DNA from: Ectobius pallidus
Taxonomy: Eukaryota > Arthropoda > Insecta > Blattodea > Ectobiidae
Reading direction: 5' to 3'
DNA: 64,000 nt
Assembly (NCBI GenBank): GCA_964059195.1
Contig: CAXKWD010000011.1
Span: 12,308,451 to 12,372,450, forward strand
A program made the position numbers and the translations under genes. Below are positions 34,580-46,870 of this stretch, one piece after another (the stretch's first letter is position 1; each line of letters begins with the position of its first letter). The notes below the pieces were generated by a model. That model was not told the DNA's origin and ran no database searches. It saw only the letters and a program-made list of their open reading frames with translations.

Positions 34580-35480
34580 TTAATTAGACTATTATATTCA
34601 TGCGCAGTTTATTTTATATTGATCAATAATATTTGACAGTTCGTCGGATATCGACAAATCGCTGTCTTTTTATCTCCTATTTGATTATAAGAAAGGGATT
34701 TTATAGGACTATTCCATTCATATGCCGCTTGTTTGATATTGACCAATAAAGTTTAGCAATGCCTCTGACATAGACCAATCACGATCTTTTATCTTATAAT
34801 ATGCTTCCACAGATAGCAAGGATGCAATTTTCACTGATAATACATCAACTCATTACTGGACACGTAAGGAATCAACGGGTAGTGATTAATACGTCACATT
34901 CTGCCAGTGAACAGAATGAAAATACATTATTGTTTACCACATAACTTGTTTATATACATGTCCATTGATTAAAAACTCAATTTCGATTCGGTGCAAGTCT
35001 GTTCGTGTGCTTTTATAGCGTTTTGATGTAAGCAACTACGACAACACTTTCCATATTGTCGTAAGCACTGTTGGTAGCATTGGGAACTCCGTTCTATTCG
35101 TCGAATTGATTCATGGAATGTTCATCATGATCTTACGGCTGACAGAATATTGTCAACAAAGTAAGAAAATAATTATTATTTACAAATTTCATTACATTTT
35201 ATTCATGAAATATTCTTAATAAATCGTACTCGAGATCATGTGTTTCATCAGATAAATTTATATCGATAAACTCGTAATCTCTCGTGGGCTTACCTATGAT
35301 AAAATATCGGCTCGTTACTGGCTACGTCAAAATATCAGTATGCAGTGAGGAATTCGTCACATATCTGTATTGTCAGTGAACAGAATAAAAACACATTCTT
35401 TTTACAATACAACTTATTTGGAAATCGAAATTGTTTAAATGTGCATTGATTAACAATGCTATTGTGATTCGATGTACGCC
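34580..35480 (+). repeat. Unclassified repeat family R1, tandem copies
   Basis: Contains two nested repeat scales. First, a block of about 125 bp repeated at 34586 and 34706 (GACTATT(A/C)ATTCAT, TTTGATATTGACCAATAA). Second, a larger unit of about 460 bp: CTCATTACTGGACACGTAAG...GCCAGTGAACAGAATGAAAA at 34850 and again CTCGTTACTGGCTACGTC...GTCAGTGAACAGAATAAAAA at 35312. A 600-bp copy of the family is at 54476-55095. No open frame and no terminal repeats were found. Confidence 0.7.
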
Positions 35481-35859
35481 ATACGCCACTTCATCTCCTT
35501 TTATCCTAGCTTATCTTAGCCACTTCATTTGCTTTTATTCTAGCTTATTTTAATTTTGAGGTTATCTATTTTACCATTTTCACAGTTGTTGGTAGCGATT
35601 CCCTGTAATCGGTAACCCATTCGATTGTCCAGTTATTTAGTATGCCGTAATTTGAAAGCTGACACAAGATTGACTTGTTTCAGATTAAGGTTAAGGGAGC
35701 AGTTAATATTTACATGGTGTGTTAAATTTTATTCGTCGAATAGTCTTCACTGTGGTGGTGTATTATAACTGTGAGTTTTCAGTGGTTTAGAGGTTATGTT
35801 GTATTTCAATTTGTAGTAATAGTAGTATATTAAGCATTGAACCTTGGTATTTATTATGA

Positions 35860-36360
35860 CACGGGCTTGTTTTTTTATGAAATGAGCCAAGCTAGTTTCA
35901 TAATTTTCATAAGAGTGTCTTAATTACTATTGTAGGAAAGTTTTTTACGACCATAGTTAAATGTTTAAGTTTTGAGTTTCTAGAATACCCTGTAATTGAT
36001 GTCGGAAACTACTTACTCTTTGACAACAGCTCTTGGTAGTTCTCTTCTTTTCCGATAGATGGTAGGCTACAAGGCATGCAGGCCGAAAGGGCGTCTCTTG
36101 AGCTTTAACATCAAATAACCTACATTAAAAATACACGAAATGAACTAAAAATGAACGCTAACAGAGTTTATTTTATTTTAAATACAGGTCGTTTATTACG
36201 CAGTTTCATTTGCTGCTCTCAGGGTTTGAAGGTCGTTTCGTTTTCGATCATAATCGATACCACATTTGTGTTATAATGAAGATTTATCGTAATAGATACT
36301 ATTGTTATACTGTTACCTCGCATATAAAAAGCGCATTATAATATAGTCGTACAAAAGTTT
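35860..36360 (+). repeat. Unclassified repeat family R2, copy A
   Basis: AAGCTAGTTTCATAATTTTCA, GAGTGTCTTAATTACTATTGTAGG, GACCATAGTTAAATGTTTAAG and GGTTTCTAGAATACCC-like words match 59860-60170 in the same order; the later ATTATAATATAGTCGTACAAAA block also has a counterpart there. No coding potential. Confidence 0.65.
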
Positions 36361-37630
36361 ATATTATATAAAGCTACTGCTTACGTAATTGCAATTTTTC
36401 ATGGATCGACAGGAATATTCATATTTAATAGTTAATTAGCAATTGCACAATCGCAGTTGCTATTTTGGGTTGGCATAATATAACTTCTGGTTACATTGTG
36501 GTAAGGCATTTACATAAGCCAGAACAAAACACCGGATGCTCATTGTATTTCAAGCATCTCAGCAGTACGAAGCTTTTCTGTGTCACTCCAAGTGAGATCT
36601 ACAAGAAATCCTACCTCTGCAAGGTCGATTCCGTTGAAAACAGTTTCTAATTTTGTATTTGCGTGAAACAATTATCATAATAGTTATTTATGAAACAAGT
36701 GGTAAAATCGAGTTTTTATTTCCCTAGTAGGTATATTTGCGAAACGAGCCCTTAAGGCGAATGTTGCGTACTACTACGATAAAAAATGTAACATGTAAGA
36801 AGGCTAAATGAATTTTAGCATTCCCATTTTTTATAAAAACTTTGTCTATTTAATAAACATATGCAAATATTTTTAACCATATAACCGCAACCATCGTTGG
36901 TATCCCTGGAGTGTTATAATGTTGTACCACTCATGGGATAATTTTCTCCTTTTAATTTAAATGATCTACCGTGAAAAGTGATTCTTTTACCTTCAATTGT
37001 CCAAAACAAAATGTATATTTTGAAAATCTGTAGAGTCTAACATCATTACTGGATCTAATTTGGAATAGAGAGTTGGAGCATGCTACATTTCAACACGCAG
37101 GGTTAATACTGTTGCATCCAACAGCTCTATATTGATTTTCCTATAAAGTGGAAATCAGTGCTTCTTCCATGAAATGAAAAAATTATGAGCTTTGTTTTAT
37201 CTTTTTTTTATGAATTTGCTGATTAATAGTGCAAGGCATTTAATGACCATAAAATAGTGAAAAAAATGCAAAATAAAAAGTGCATTTTCCCCTAAAAATA
37301 GTGAAAAATGACACAGAATTTAAAATAATTTACCAATAAGTTTATCATTATTACTTATAATTAGTTTTTTTCATTAATGAATTGCTAAAAGCAATTTAAT
37401 GGATGACAGTGCGTTATATATGAATTTAAATATAAAACTCACGAGTATTTTGTCACTAAAGAAGTAAGTAAATATATGCTACTGTACGTGGACACCCTCA
37501 GCGAAAAATATATTCTTTCTGAACTGGCATTCCCATTGAAAATTGCCAAAAAAGGTCATATCTCTTGAAAATGACGAAAATGCAAAAGAAAAAAAAATGG
37601 AAAACAAATTGGCCTTATTTAGTCAATTAT
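36361..37630. other. Unassigned sequence
   Basis: A frame at 36465-36650 has no motif. 37230-37330 is rich in AAAATAGTGAAAAA-like words similar in style to hAT MITE interiors, but no ends were found. Confidence 0.3.
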
Positions 37631-37637
37631 TTCATGA

Positions 37638-37803
37638 TACACACACACACACACATATATATAGGCTATATATATTTTTTTTCGAGCTATCTTTTAATCA
37701 TCATATAAAAAGATGCAAGATAATCAAATGCCGTGCCCTACTGATTATTATGTAACTTCACAGTATGAAATGAATTATGTCTTTAAAATTGTATGATAAA
37801 ACT

Positions 37804-37848
<45 letters not shown>
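37638..37848 (+). repeat. Microsatellites (CA)n/(TA)n and (GA)n
   Basis: ACACACACACACACAC then TATATA at 37638-37665, and GAGAGAGAGAGA with one AAA interruption at 37804-37848. The minus-strand Leu-Ser polypeptide frame over it is an artefact. Confidence 0.9.
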
Positions 37849-37849
<1 letters not shown>

Positions 37850-38608
37850 CGCACCATGGATAGCTGCCCCAAATACTAAGGAAACCGTGAGGTTTCAGCC
37901 TATCGATAAGTCTAAAAAACATTATATTAAAAAATAAAAATAAAGATTTCTTTACCCCCCCCCCTTCAGTTTTAACGAAGCAAACAAGATTTAGCACCAG
38001 GTCAGAATCATTGAGTATTGGGAAAACTATTCAAACGGTGGTGTAACTGAAGGCTTAGCAGATCCCATGGTGCGAGGTTCTAGGGGCCCAAAATGAAAAC
38101 CAAGAAAAAAAGGAATGTAAACAAGCAAATCAGTAAAAGGAAGAGAGTTCACAACTTCCAGTGATCACGCCGGTACGTGTGAACAATCAGCAAACTGAGT
38201 ATTGAAAAATCCAATTTGAAAATAACATAACACAAGTCTGTTCTTAGAATTTTTGTACGCTGAAAATGCATATTATACTCAGGTTACCGTTAGATTAGTG
38301 AATATACTGTATTGATTTACTTTCCGTTGCTCTTACTATTGCGTTATTATCGAGGCAGATGCAGTTTCGCTTGATATTACATCAAGTCTTGGTGCTGGAA
38401 GTGAAACTTTGTGTTTGATTCTCGCGTCGTTTAAAAATTTAAACTATTAGACTCAACTAATAAAACTAATAAAACCATAAATACCTAGCCCAGTGTTACA
38501 AGTGCGATTGAGTGGACTCAACATTGTTTTTTACTATCCAGTTTGAGTGATTACGAAGAAATGACGTGAGTGAAGTACCGGTAGTGGAAACTTTTGCCTC
38601 AAATAAAT
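37849..38608. other. Unassigned sequence
   Basis: A run of C (about 37957-37965) is present; no gene seen. Confidence 0.35.
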
Positions 38609-39339
38609 CAGTCAACCCTCGATATAATGTCTCTCTTTACAGTGCCACCCTCGCACTTGCGCCAATAACTGCAAGTGAAGGATCATCTCCCGTATGAAAT
38701 ACATAAGAAACCTCGTTACTGTGCCAATTCATTTAGTGCCAGTGAATATAAAACAAGATTTTCACAAAGTATAGCTTGAAGTGATGTTTTTTGTTGCAGA
38801 ATTTTTTTTAAACTGACGTGAATGTTAGGAAGATTATTTAAGAAACATACTGTACTGTATTTCCAAGAAGTGAGTGTTCCCCTGTCGCTAACTGTAAATG
38901 TAGTGCGATGGACTGAGAAAGTTTTGTTAAGAAGTCGGGCAGGCAGCCTGGAAGAGGGTGGAGGAGGTAGAAAGAACCCATAATACAATGTTACATTCCA
39001 AACATTCAGTTATTTTAGTCCAGTGTCCATTCAGCTGTTAAACACTGTACTACAGTTACTCAGTTATATGGGCCCACATGATTTTCAACCCCTTTGTGTT
39101 CTGTAGCATTGGACATATACTGTAATATATTGGGTTGGTGTACAGTATTTTGTTTTGTACTAAAGTTCTCTACTTGTATTTTTATTTAATTTTCCTTTCA
39201 TAATAAAGTATAGTAAATTAATACAGCACTGTATTATACCATTTTTATTTTAAAAATTAAATCTCGTTATAGTGCCACCCTCGTTTTGTGCCACTAAATG
39301 TTAGAGAACGGATGGTGGCATTATATCGAGGGTTGACTG
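38609..39339. mobile_element. pogo/Tigger-like non-autonomous element
   Basis: Perfect terminal inverted repeats CAGTCAACCCTCGATATAAT (left) and ATTATATCGAGGGTTGACTG (right), with TA after the right end and AT before the left. A subterminal word TGCCACCCTCG occurs near both ends. The interior (minus frame 38716-38988) is not a transposase. The CAGT ends and Tigger-like CAACCCTCGATAT word place it in the pogo group. Confidence 0.8.
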
Positions 39340-39490
39340 TACTATATATCTTCCGCCGCATTCATTGATCCAGAAGGATTCTGCATATTACAATAGCCCT
39401 GTGCCAGATCTTGGAGATAAGCAGTGTATCTAGCATCTAGGAAATAATACTTTTTTTATTTCCTAGTATCCTACACAACTAACGCAACTG

Positions 39491-39706
39491 GGGTACGCCT
39501 TATCGCAGTTGGTTGAGACACTGCGGTACAAACCGGAAGGTCGCGGGTTTTATCCTCGATGAGGTCATTGAGATTTTTCAGTTAGCCTAATCCTTTGGGT
39601 AGTACTATACCTTCATGTGCCGAATGTATAAAACTGTGATCCTCCAGGAACCCTAAGGGTCTTCATGGCCTGTATAGGGACCACTTTACTTTACTTTTAC
39701 TTTTAT
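39491..39706 (+). mobile_element. tRNA-derived SINE, family B
   Basis: Head: TATCGCAGTTGGTTGAGACAC (A-box-like) and GGTCGCGGGTTTTATCC (degenerate B-box), then a body with CCTTCATGTGCCGAATGTATAAA and CTAAGGGTCTTCATGGCCTG, ending in a TTTACTTTTAC-rich tail. The two RNA polymerase III boxes are about 35 bp apart. Target duplications were not resolved. Confidence 0.65.
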
Positions 39707-39723
39707 AACACTACAACAATACA

Positions 39724-39724
39724 G

Positions 39725-39777
<53 letters not shown>
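39724..39777 (+). repeat. (CTA)n microsatellite
   Basis: About 17 units of CTA directly after the SINE tail. Poly-Leu predicted here is an artefact. Confidence 0.9.
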
Positions 39778-40789
39778 GCTAATGATAATAATACTGCCTA
39801 GTGGAAATAACAATATAGGGAAATTTCAATGCTTTCGGGTCCTGCCATCCTATCAAATTCAATATGTCCCGCTGTCGAAGAAGTGCTACTGTGCTTAGAC
39901 ACGAATCGCTTTGTAAGAGGCCCAATTTTAACTTTGCAGGGGACCCCAACCTTTCTTCGTTATGCCACTGATCCCAAAGATGAATTACTTTTATGTTTTC
40001 ATTTGACGTTAGCAGATGGTTGTGTGCAATTTGGTGGGAATCTTTTTAAATTATCCAAGGATTATCTTGAAGAACTTCAGTAGGTAGTTTCAGTCGTTTA
40101 AAGATGTTTAGCTTAAAGGATGTAATTGAACAACGTACGCATATAAACTAAGGAATTCCCAGTTCCTATTGTGATATGTGTGTTCCAAGTCAGTGAAGCA
40201 TGGCTTATAATGCCTCTTCTTTTCGGCTTCAACATCAACAGGCTATTTACTGTCACGCTACAATCTAATAGTCGGATCCAGAACAATGCCCTTGTTGGAT
40301 TTTCTGTTAATCTTAATAATGTAGGAACTTTGACGGAACCTTCAGAAGACATACAGGTGATGTCTTCATATAGGCCTACTTCAAAGAATATATTGCTGAA
40401 AATTTTAATATTGGGATATAGCGGGTGGAACTGTGGACAGTCATAGGGGCAGTAGATCACTTTCAAATACGTATATAGATCACTTTCAAATGCGTATAAA
40501 ACTTATTTTGTGCTCTGTGATGGCGTTTATGTTTTCTGGGATAATTACGTTTGAAGGTCCCACAGAGTTGCAACAGAACTCTTGTCACGCGTAGCCTATG
40601 CACCAAGATACTCTCGCTGGGTTGCCAGGTGTGGCGTTTTTTCGCATTCTCGGCTACTTTTAAAAACATAAGTAGGCAATGAAAGTGATTTGGTGACTGG
40701 CGATTGAATTTGGCTAGTAAAAAAATGACTGGCAAAAATTGGCTACCTTTTAAAATAATTAAATCTCACCTAAATGTTTCAATTTTACG
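39778..40789. other. Unassigned sequence
   Basis: Overlapping frames at 39829-40083, 40171-40446 (+) and 40113-40466 (-) look open but have no known domain or splice support. No gene is called. Confidence 0.3.
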
Positions 40790-40797
40790 TTTATAAT

Positions 40798-41259
40798 TAG
40801 GGGGCGGATTTCTATGACATGTCATATTTTTCCCCTTTGCATTATTTCAGGTTTCCGACTAATTTAAACCCGATTCCAAGCATCCTGCTGAAAATGGAAC
40901 GGCTTTTATTGTGCGTATAACTGCATATTTAGGAAATTTTCAACTATTGTAGGGTAGCATATTTAGTATGAATATGCATATTTAGGTCATATTTTTGGTA
41001 TATTTGTGTGCATATTAAAGAAATTTTGAAGTTTCATATATTTTGTAAATTTTTCATTATAATGATACTTTTTGAGAATTTAAAGATATTTTAAATAATT
41101 AACATATTTTAATAAAATGAATTATAATGAAACTTAAAAAATATACACATTGTGTAAGTGGTAAAGTCATATTTTAAATTTTATTGGTCATATTTTAATG
41201 TTTTAGGTCATAAATGCATTCATATATCCTATTTTTTAGGTCATAGAAATCCGCTCCTA
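40798..41259. mobile_element. Non-autonomous hAT-like element, family 3 copy B
   Basis: Ends TAGGGGGCGGATTTCTATGAC and GTCATAGAAATCCGCTCCTA, perfect 8-bp duplication TTTATAAT (40790-40797, 41260-41267). Shares GACATGTCATATTTTT after the left end with 32758-33388. Many GGTCATATTTT words inside. Confidence 0.88.
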
Positions 41260-41267
41260 TTTATAAT

Positions 41268-44200
41268 ATTTCAATAAAAAATATACCAATTTGGGGTTGA
41301 AATTGGTTAAGAGAGTATGATAGAATCCAGAACAAACCCTAATGAAATAATTAAAATGTATCATTATCTGAGTACCGGTATCCTATTAAGTTTAAGGCCG
41401 GCCTCACAATGACATGATATTGGCCGATGAGAATGCCAGAAGAATTTGTTTTTTCATTACATTAGGTTTTATCCAGTCCTTATGAAGCTCTCCTAAAAAA
41501 AACAAGAAATGAACGAGAATACAAAACTTCTTGTATAGCAAGACAATGATTATTGTGATTATATCCTTTGATTAGTGGCCATTAGAATGGCATATAAATA
41601 ATTTAACAGACTCATTAAGATATTATTATTTTTATTATTATAATTAAATCTTATTTTACCATAGTAGGCTAAGTTAGGGCTGGAGTTAAAATATAAATGT
41701 GCTACGAAATTCTCCCTATCTTTTTTGTCCTCATTTCGTTGGATTTATGATGTGGCTATATTTTGGCTACTGTTCCTTTGGCAATTAACTACAGTGGGGT
41801 AGAAAAACGTGGCAAACCCTCTCTCGCTCCGAAGTTGCTTTACGTCGCGGATTTGGTGGTTCACGTAATAACCTTTGTGCTTAATTTGCACGAAACTACC
41901 AATTTTACTTAAAACACGCAAATGACAATTTTATTCCTTATTTTTTCTTCTGCTGACGTGAAAAAATATCAGGACAGTGTGGGGAGTAATGCACGGTTAG
42001 TTTAGGGGAATAATATGGTATTTGATTTTTTCCTACCGAAGGAATAAGCTATTAAAATATCCCGAGTTATACCCCTTGTACCCCTTATATATTACAAGAC
42101 TGCCATAAGCTTAATTATTGCTCAATTTACTCTCTTGTGTAGTCATAAAATAGAATTAGTATAGGCTACGCGTAAGATTAAAACATTACAATAAGTTTTT
42201 CGATGTTCGTAATTGTGGCAAAAACACAATTATGACTAATATGAGTTAATAGACAGAGTATAATTCAATAAGTAGTTAATGATGGTGCACAGATTATACT
42301 TATATGTGGTTGGAAGTCTAGAAGAAAAACATGGTAATTTCTCATAATTTCTAGATTCCGAGTCACATAGTAATTTTAACTCATGTTGTTTTGTTTTCAC
42401 CACACGTTTGAACTTTGTATGGCTTGAGTAATTCTATTTTTATGTATTTTTGTTAGATAATCAGGTTGGATGTTGGCACAATAACATACAGAGGTATGCT
42501 GTAGATTCATGAACGTAGATTCAAAACAATAGGTCAGAAACCCACTTGGTTTTAATTTTATTTTCATTTTATCGTATTTTTATTCTAATAGGGTCTAAGT
42601 ATTTTAGAGGAATTTTATAGTCTTAGAAATATTAGTTTTTATGATACGGGGTTTTAAGTATTTGGCTTTTCGTATTTATCTTTTTTTTCTGATTCCACCA
42701 TAGTTCAAATACCTTTTAGAATACATGAATGCAAAGAAAAGTAGTATTTTTAATTCTTCAGTACAAATTTTATAAAAGAAATTTACTGAGTGAGAAAATA
42801 TATTAAATACTTTTAAAATATTGACTATAAAACATACTTCTTAGTTGCTTTGAAACTTTCGCAGGAATTGTAATAGTGTAAGTTATATACTGTGCAAAAG
42901 TTTCATAATGGAATCTACATAAATGAGATTGTTAGAAATTAAAATTTGCTCACTCTGTCGTGATATTCCCGCCCGCAATAGTGTCGATGCCATGACTCTG
43001 ATATGCTGTAGCTGGCCTACTCAAATCACTTCAGAAGGTGGTGCAGCACAACTTCTGAACAAGCTTCCCTTCGCAACATTACACGCGATTTTGGTCATTA
43101 CGCGGAAATCTTACAGTTGAATAAGTCGTATGTTTTTCAAGATTCCGTCATGAAATTTAAATAACAGTTCAAACAATTTTTTATCTCGCGTTACACAACG
43201 CATCGCGGATAAAGAGCTGTCCGTTGCCCAATATAAATAATTACTTAATTTGTTGCTAGTTTTCTTATACAAGTCCAAGAGAGAAGGAGTAAAGTAACAC
43301 TAGCTGCGTATTGCTTTTAAATATCGTTAGACATGTAACAATTAGTTTGGAAAACCACTTGTACTGATTGAAACAGCCAACCACAAAGCATTTTTATTAA
43401 CCAAATTACAAACATCGGGTTCTAAACCCGAAAAGTTGAGTGTCTGTAAATACGGTATTCTTTTTCGGCGTCTTGTGCTTAATTTCTCCATACTTTTGTG
43501 TTGTATTTATATTGTATAGTTGAAATGCAAGCAGAAGATACATTTGCAGCAGCAAAACAACACTGCATCTCACTGCTTCTTTTGTTCGTTTAGGTTTTCT
43601 ATCTTAAATTCTATAATAGTGTCTTAAATGTCAGCAATTTAATTCAATTTTTTAATTACATTTTGTGGTGCCTATCATGTACTGAATTCTATGTAGTATA
43701 TTCCAATTTGATAGGCTCCTTATTTTAAACTTAAAAAAAATACTTAATGAAAAACCTAAAACCGTGTCTCTTAAAACCTAAAAATTTGGTCCTTAGTAAT
43801 AATGTACGTTGTTGCTCTTAGTACAGTCTTTGAAACTGTTGACTGCCTTAGTTTAGTAGTTGTCCAGGACACAGTGTCCGTGCACTTTAGCTTAAATCAT
43901 GGGATCTATCGGAATATATTTGCTTAGTCGCTAATTTATGTATGTAGAAGTACAATTAGTATTTTATTTGTTCACCTCTTCATGAAAGATGTAAACGTTC
44001 AAGTTTTATTGCACATTCATAATTAGCAAAACAAGTGTTTTATGTACAAGAAAGTTGTGTATATCAAACAACCAAGAATCTGTTTTTCTTATCTATTTTA
44101 TTGTTTTCGTTTTCTAAGTATCAGCAATGAATGTCATAATATGCAATTTATTGTGCATTGTCTCTTTATAAAATTGTATTGCAAATAATGCAAGCTCTTC

Positions 44201-44867
44201 CTTATTGGACAATAGTTACGCCGCATTCACATACAAAGTAACCTTAAACGTAACCTAAACTTAAAAGTTCGGGGCCATGTTTTTCAACGGGACCATTTAT
44301 AATGTATCACGTTAACTTTAAACTTAAAGTAAAATTAAACGGTAACTTAGAACCTTGCGCAAACTCCAAGCTTTCGCGTTAAGTTTATGCAAAAAATAAC
44401 GATACAAGCATTCAGAGCTCTCAACTCCACAGAACAGAAGACGGAAGTGGAAGTAGCCAAGAGATGAATAAGAAATTTGTAACGTTGTATCCTATCCCTG
44501 TGTGTATGGTAAAAGCCATCTATTATGTAAAGATGCAGCATTGAAGGAAAATATGTGGACATTAATTTCCCAAGAAATGAACTACAGTAGTAAATACAGC
44601 TTATATAATATGCTGTAACAGAAGTTACGAGTCAAAATATGAACTTAAAAACAAACAAGACGTAAATCTCAAGTACTGTTTAAATGTCTTAAAATAGTTT
44701 TAAAATGATTTTAAAATCCATAAAAACGTAGAATATGGCTTACGCTAAAAAAAATTGCTGTCTCCTTTTTATGACGCGTTTCTACGTTAATTCGCTATCG
44801 CCGAAACAGGTGAATATGGTGAATTAACGCCGAAACAAGAGAAGATGGCGAATTAACGCCGAATAGA
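41268..44867. other. Long unassigned AT-rich stretch
   Basis: No gene, TIR pair or known repeat recognised in 3.6 kb. Around 44225-44365 there is a cluster of GTAAC(C/T)TAAACTTAAA-like words, possibly a decayed element end. Short frames (42923-43120 +, 44347-44562 -) have no motif. Confidence 0.35.
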
Positions 44868-45035
44868 TTTAAGTGAAATAGGATTTGCGAGGGATGGTTG
44901 GATGGAGTCAGCACAGATTAGGGTTGAATGGCGGGCTCATGTAAGCGCGGAAATGAACCTCCGGGTTCCATAAAATATATAACATTCCTTTAGATTGGTT
45001 AGGAATTGTCTATTACCATTGAGTAGTAAGTACGT
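44868..45035 (+). mobile_element. 3' fragment of the YADD LINE family
   Basis: Reads GGGATGGTTGGATGGAGTCA, ATGGCGGGCTCATGTAAGCGC, CCATAAAATATATAACATTCC and CTATTACCATTGAG, matching the ends of 8760-9826 and 60362-60990. Only about 165 bp of the 3' end is left. Confidence 0.8.
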
Positions 45036-45288
45036 TGATTAAGATTTATGGTAAACTCAGCTTGCTTTTTCGGAGTAAGCTTTTGTATTGGTAAATGTTT
45101 TCAGTGACATAATAATATGTAACATATTCGTCTAGAGACTGCCAACTTGGCATTGCGGAGGAATGCTGAAGATAGCGTGACATTCTAGAGATTAAGAAAT
45201 TGCATAGAAATGGTTTCTAATAACATTCATGTAAGCATTAAATTCGACTAGTTCCGTTGTCAAATAACACGTAGACATCCATTTATAA

Positions 45289-45549
45289 TTCCGGGGTGCG
45301 CGGGCAAAGAGAGTTAAGTCCACCACCCTAAAAAATTGATATATGTCCATAGAGTTATAGATAAAAATGTTCTCTACATTTGTGTTAAGTCCAGTAAGTC
45401 ATAATCACAATTGTACGGTAGTTACGGATGTGTGCCTCATGGGTTTATCCATCTCTAAAGCTATGTTGGGCTGGTATAGTGTGTTAAGTCATTCTAATTC
45501 TCAGTAACAAGAAAGTGGACTTAACTCTCTTTGCCCGCGCACCCCGGAA
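45289..45549. mobile_element. MITE with 35-bp GC-rich inverted repeats
   Basis: Perfect inverted ends TTCCGGGGTGCGCGGGCAAA...TTAAGTCCAC (45289-45323) and their complement (45515-45549). The symmetry may extend 4 bp further (ATAA/TTAT). The 190-bp interior has two more GTGTTAAGTC words. The target duplication could not be separated from the palindrome. Class unknown; the GC-rich ends stand out in AT-rich DNA. Confidence 0.8.
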
Positions 45550-45691
45550 TTATTGTCGCAATTTTATCTCGAATTCAAATCTCACAGGAAGCGGTGCATT
45601 TACCTGTCATAGAGATACGAAGGACTGAGGCTTCTGAAAAATTTATCATTTTATCATTATCTCTAATCATAATACATGCTTAATGAAACTA

Positions 45692-46189
45692 CGAGGCGCG
45701 TCCATAAAGTAAGTTTCCCTGGGGCCGTGTACAGAAACAAAACACAATTTCATGGCCATATATATCCAAACAGATACAGCAAGTTTTCAGCTATTTTTCA
45801 ACATATCGCCACCGTAACATTAGTTATACTGTGGAACCAACTTTTGAACACCTGCGTCGTAGAAATCTGCCGCCAGGGATTTGAACCACTGTGTGACAAA
45901 CATCTCCACCTCTCTGCCATTCTCTGTCATTCCCTGTCATTTCTTTAGGTGTCTGCCGAAATGACAGAGAGGCGAAGGTGGTTGTCACACGGTGGTTCAA
46001 ATTTTCGGCGGCACACTTCTACGACACAGGTGTTGGTGCCACGGTAAGACAAATGTTTCAATTCCAGTGGCGAATTTGTTGAAAAATAGCCGAACACTGG
46101 CTCTGTTTTTTTGCAATAAATATTTCCTTGAAATTGTGTTTTGTTTCTGTAAACGGCCACAGGGAAACTTACTTTATGGACGCGCCTCG
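45692..46189. mobile_element. Palindromic mariner-type MITE
   Basis: TA flanks (45690-45691, 46190-46191) and ends CGAGGCGCGTCCATAAAGTA / TACTTTATGGACGCGCCTCG. The two halves are inverted copies over roughly 240 bp, so both strands encode a similar peptide (AVYRNKTQF, NTCVVE, FEP-CD-HL). The ends CGAGG...GTCC..AAAGTAAGTTTCC are of mariner type. No catalytic region. Confidence 0.8.
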
Positions 46190-46285
46190 TATATGTATGA
46201 ATATATATATATATATCGTATATGTATGTTATGTATTTTTTATTTATATTTTATATATATAAAATACATATACATACATATAAGA
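46190..46285 (+). repeat. AT/TATG simple-sequence tract
   Basis: Long runs of TATA and TATGTA words after the MITE; low complexity. Confidence 0.8.
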
Positions 46286-46290
46286 AAAAT

Positions 46291-46870
46291 GAAAAATATT
46301 GTCGTAACCTCCTGCAAAACAAGTACGGACACATTACACTAAAATTTACGCTAAAATATTATTTGGTGGGAATTATACTATTGTTCTACTAGATGATAAA
46401 AAAAACAGTCGAAAGTATGTTTGAAAAGGTACTGATATCACAGACTATGGATGTAAACCGAGGAACTCTTATTTTAACTTGACTACTTTGCGGTAGCTAT
46501 TCAGACAAGAGAGGGTATTCTTCCTGTCATGGGACAGTGATCAACACAGTATAGGTCGTCCTGCCAAGACGTCTGGTAACTAAATTTTAGCATTATTCTT
46601 CGCAAGTAAAGGATACAAGTGCAGGCATTACGATGCAGAATAAAAGAGATAGGAAAGTTAGCTTTGCTGCATCATACAAAAACTGAATTGGATGAGAAAG
46701 TTGCATATAACAAAGAGACTTTCACTCGCGGTGAAATGGGTACAATCCGATAAGCATGACACAGACATGGTCCATGAACCCTCGGCGATACTTACCCGCA
46801 TCACTTACATAAAGCAACGGTTCCCACCATGTGGTCCGCGATCCGTAGTCAGCACCGCAAGCAAATAATA
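46291..46870. other. Unassigned sequence with a hAT-end-like word
   Basis: At 46812-46860 the word ACGGTTCCCACCATGTGGTCCGCG resembles a Charlie-type hAT end, but the other end was not found. Nothing else is supported. Confidence 0.35.

Noticed and set aside
40113..40466. Overlapping open frames on both strands near 40.2 kb
   Set aside because: Moderately long but without motifs, splice signals or composition shift; likely chance.
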